From: Bacillota bacterium
Lineage (GTDB): Bacteria > Bacillota > Clostridia > Peptostreptococcales > Anaerovoracaceae
Reading direction: 5' to 3'
Length of the DNA: 33,863 bases
Assembly: GCA_025361765.1 (NCBI GenBank)
Contig: JANYJS010000138.1
Span: forward strand, 1 to 33,863
Made by a program: the position numbers and the translations under genes. Below, in pieces: positions 31,883-33,863 of the stretch (its first letter is position 1; each line of letters begins with the position of its first letter). The notes under the pieces were generated by a model. It saw only the letters and a program-made list of their open reading frames with translations, made no database searches and was not told the origin of the DNA.

Positions 31883-33862
31883 ATGTTAAAGGAGAAGCTT
31901 TTTTTTAAGGAAGAGCTCCCAATCAATGTCATAGTTGCTAACATTGAGGAGTATCCCATTCATTTTCATGATGAGATGGAAGTGGTTTACGTGCTCGAAG
32001 GCAGCATCAAACTAAAAAACGGTTATTACAACTATGTTCTAAATCAAGGCGACATTTTCATTTTGAACGACCGTGAGATCCATAGCTTTGATACTAATGG
32101 CGTGGCCAACATGGTGCTGCTGCTGCAGATCGACCTCAAATATTTCTCAAAGTATTACAACAATCTTAAAAACTGTTTTTTTGTCACGGATATGAAGGAT
32201 GCCGAGGATGAAAGCCTTGAAAATCTTAGGGCGCTGCTGACCCGTATTGTCCTTGAAACTTTGGCAGAAGAGAAAGACTATCAGCATAGGGCCATAGAGC
32301 ATACCAGCAATCTTTTATCCTGTTTGATGAATGACTTTCAATGCTTTGCTATGGAGGAAGGCAAATTTGTCAACGAATCCAGAAACAAAGGCAATAAAAT
32401 TCTCGCGGAACGGCTTAATCGCATCACGGACTACCTTTACGATAATCATTCCCGAAAGCTGACCTTAAACGAAATAGCGAAAATGGAGCATTTGAGTATT
32501 TTCTACTTATCCCATGTTATAAAGACTGCCACAGGACTGAGTTTTCAGGATTTGCTGAGCTTTATCCGGGTTGAGGAGTCTGAGAAGCTGCTCCTTGGTA
32601 CGGATAAAAAAATTGGCGTTATTTCAGAAGAATCGGGATTTTCTGCCGTGCGTTATTACATCAAATATTTTCAAAAATGGTTCGGGATGCACCCAACGGA
32701 ATATCGGGAAAAGTTTACGGGAAGAGTCAGCAGCAGAGAGATTCTGGCCAATTACACTTTGGAAAAGCCGGATGAGATCATCAGCGTTTTAAAGAAGCAA
32801 ATGAAGGAAATCTATAGCGCCTTTGATAGAACGACGAAGCCAAGCGTCAGCATTGTAGAAATCGACTGCCAAAAAATAACGACAAAGAAGCCCCCAAAAG
32901 AAAAGGGATTTACTTTTATCCCTAAATGCCGAATGGAAGTTGTTGCTAAATACGTGGATCAAATCATTCGCGCCGCCAGAGACCTTTCCGTCACTAAAAT
33001 ACGGGTGATTTCCTTGCCTGAGAACGTGAGCTTTTCAGCCGTTGAAAAGTTAGCTGCTGCAGGAATTGAGACAATTATTTGCATCGCCTGCAACACTAAA
33101 GATAAAAACGACTTCCGATATAAAATCAGAGAAGCGGGCATCCTCAAGATCAGAAAAAAGTTTGAAGGCAGAACCGGAATATCGGTTGAGACGGTTTCGT
33201 CGGAAGTACTTGAAGAAAAAACCAATTATATGTGGGATTCCCTCGTGATGATGCCTTATATTATAGCTCATAGTCTTTGCGGCAAAGAAAAGCTTGAGGA
33301 TTTCAACAGCATTGTTGATGATACGGACGAACTTATGGACATCAAAGGCAAGCCTGGAATTCTAACGGCGGGTTTAATTAAAAAGCCGGCTTACTTTGCC
33401 TACAAAATGCTGTCGGATCTGGGTAATGAAATTTTGTTAAAAGGCCCAAATCATGTGGTTTCAATTTCAGAAAAACGCAAAGAGGGAGATTTCGGACTGC
33501 GCATTCTCCTTTTTCACGCAGATGAGCGAGTCAAGACCATGGTTGAAGGTCAATATCCACTTTCTGAGGTCATGGAGGCGGTATACCAGTATAAAAACGC
33601 CCTTGAAATTGTACTTAAGATTACTGGTATTAGCGGAACTTATAAAATAAGAAGATACAAATATACCAAGGAGAACAGCATCCTATATTTCAATGCCAAG
33701 CTGGGTTTTCCGGGCAATCTAACTTCTTCCGAGGAACAGATGTGCAGGTGGGGATCGAGCCCTCAGGTAGATTTTTCTACAGTGCATGTTTCAGAGTCTT
33801 TAAACCTCCAGTCCTATTTATCTGGATTTGGGGCCGAGATGATTATGCTGGATAAAATCTAG
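31883..33862 (+). CDS. AraC-family regulator with GH39-like C-terminal half
   Basis: 659-aa protein complete at the window edge (TAG 33860-33862). Residues about 18-75 are a cupin sensor (FHDEMEVVYVLEG, LNQGDIFILNDREIHSF). Residues about 170-275 are an AraC double helix-turn-helix (LTLNEIAKMEHLSIFYLSHVIKTATGLSFQDLL, SGFSAVRYYIKYFQKWFGMHPTEYR). The C-terminal 350 residues resemble parts of glycoside hydrolase family 39 (beta-xylosidase-like), for example KKPAYFAYKMLSDLG near 495-509; catalytic glutamates are not clearly placed, so it may be a sugar-sensing rather than hydrolysing domain. ATG at 31883 is 6 bp after GGAGG; the ATG at 31877 abuts the site. Targets probably lie outside the window. 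Confidence 0.85.
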   Translation: MLKEKLFFKEELPINVIVANIEEYPIHFHDEMEVVYVLEGSIKLKNGYYNYVLNQGDIFILNDREIHSFDTNGVANMVLLLQIDLKYFSKYYNNLKNCFFVTDMKDAEDESLENLRALLTRIVLETLAEEKDYQHRAIEHTSNLLSCLMNDFQCFAMEEGKFVNESRNKGNKILAERLNRITDYLYDNHSRKLTLNEIAKMEHLSIFYLSHVIKTATGLSFQDLLSFIRVEESEKLLLGTDKKIGVISEESGFSAVRYYIKYFQKWFGMHPTEYREKFTGRVSSREILANYTLEKPDEIISVLKKQMKEIYSAFDRTTKPSVSIVEIDCQKITTKKPPKEKGFTFIPKCRMEVVAKYVDQIIRAARDLSVTKIRVISLPENVSFSAVEKLAAAGIETIICIACNTKDKNDFRYKIREAGILKIRKKFEGRTGISVETVSSEVLEEKTNYMWDSLVMMPYIIAHSLCGKEKLEDFNSIVDDTDELMDIKGKPGILTAGLIKKPAYFAYKMLSDLGNEILLKGPNHVVSISEKRKEGDFGLRILLFHADERVKTMVEGQYPLSEVMEAVYQYKNALEIVLKITGISGTYKIRRYKYTKENSILYFNAKLGFPGNLTSSEEQMCRWGSSPQVDFSTVHVSESLNLQSYLSGFGAEMIMLDKI

Positions 33863-33863
33863 A

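Overview
The window looks like a chromosomal segment of an anaerobic, amino-acid-fermenting member of the Bacillota (Clostridia type). The grounds are strong AGGAGG-type ribosome binding sites, TTGACA/TATAAT promoters, a Firmicutes-type LexA box, a split glycine decarboxylase (gcvPA/gcvPB), a hybrid-cluster protein, and a complete bacterial selenocysteine (Sec) system. No phage or insertion sequence is visible. Species cannot be assigned from the sequence alone.

Layout. 1-1373: a QueG-like iron-sulfur protein and an Smr-type protein. 1423-3452 (minus): an SOS-controlled Y-family polymerase with a small partner, then a CoA-binding-fold protein. About 3678-3911: a DUF2442-like remnant without a start codon. 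3968-11175: a tandem glycine riboswitch with terminator, followed by gcvT-gcvH-gcvPA-gcvPB-lplA-lpd, which together make and lipoylate the glycine cleavage system. 11254-13241 (minus): O-acetylhomoserine sulfhydrylase and an EamA-like membrane protein.

13423-18674 is the selenium locus: promoter with operator, tRNA-Sec, an 85-bp repeat array, selD (itself read through an in-frame UGA), selA, selB, and a HesB/IscA-like selenoprotein. A second HesB-like selenoprotein lies at 24503-24823, between a divergent hcp and a Crp/Fnr regulator. Both selenoprotein genes carry the same 19-nt hairpin at the same distance after UGA. Plain ORF calling misses both hesB genes and truncates selD.

18925-22669 holds an inducible-type ornithine decarboxylase, a CsoR-family repressor whose metal-ligand His is replaced by Tyr, and an HTH-Fic protein behind a long palindrome. 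25705-30035 holds a metallo-beta-lactamase-fold protein and a LemA / DUF2207 / M15 peptidase cluster. 30094-31344 (minus) is a stand-alone AlaX-DHHA1 editing protein, then a non-coding stretch with DnaA-box-like sites, then an AraC regulator with a GH39-like C-terminal half.

Three signals stand out. (1) A TACCC-N5-GGGTA palindrome occupies the spacer of the tRNA-Sec promoter, and one of the same architecture sits at the start of the csoR-like gene, suggesting a thiol/persulfide-type sensor controls Sec synthesis. (2) Two HesB-like selenoproteins share a near-fixed SECIS-like element, and one has no cysteine at all. (3) Many genes are followed by short tandem duplications (14-85 bp units) at their 3' ends, several of which copy the gene's own stop codon region.
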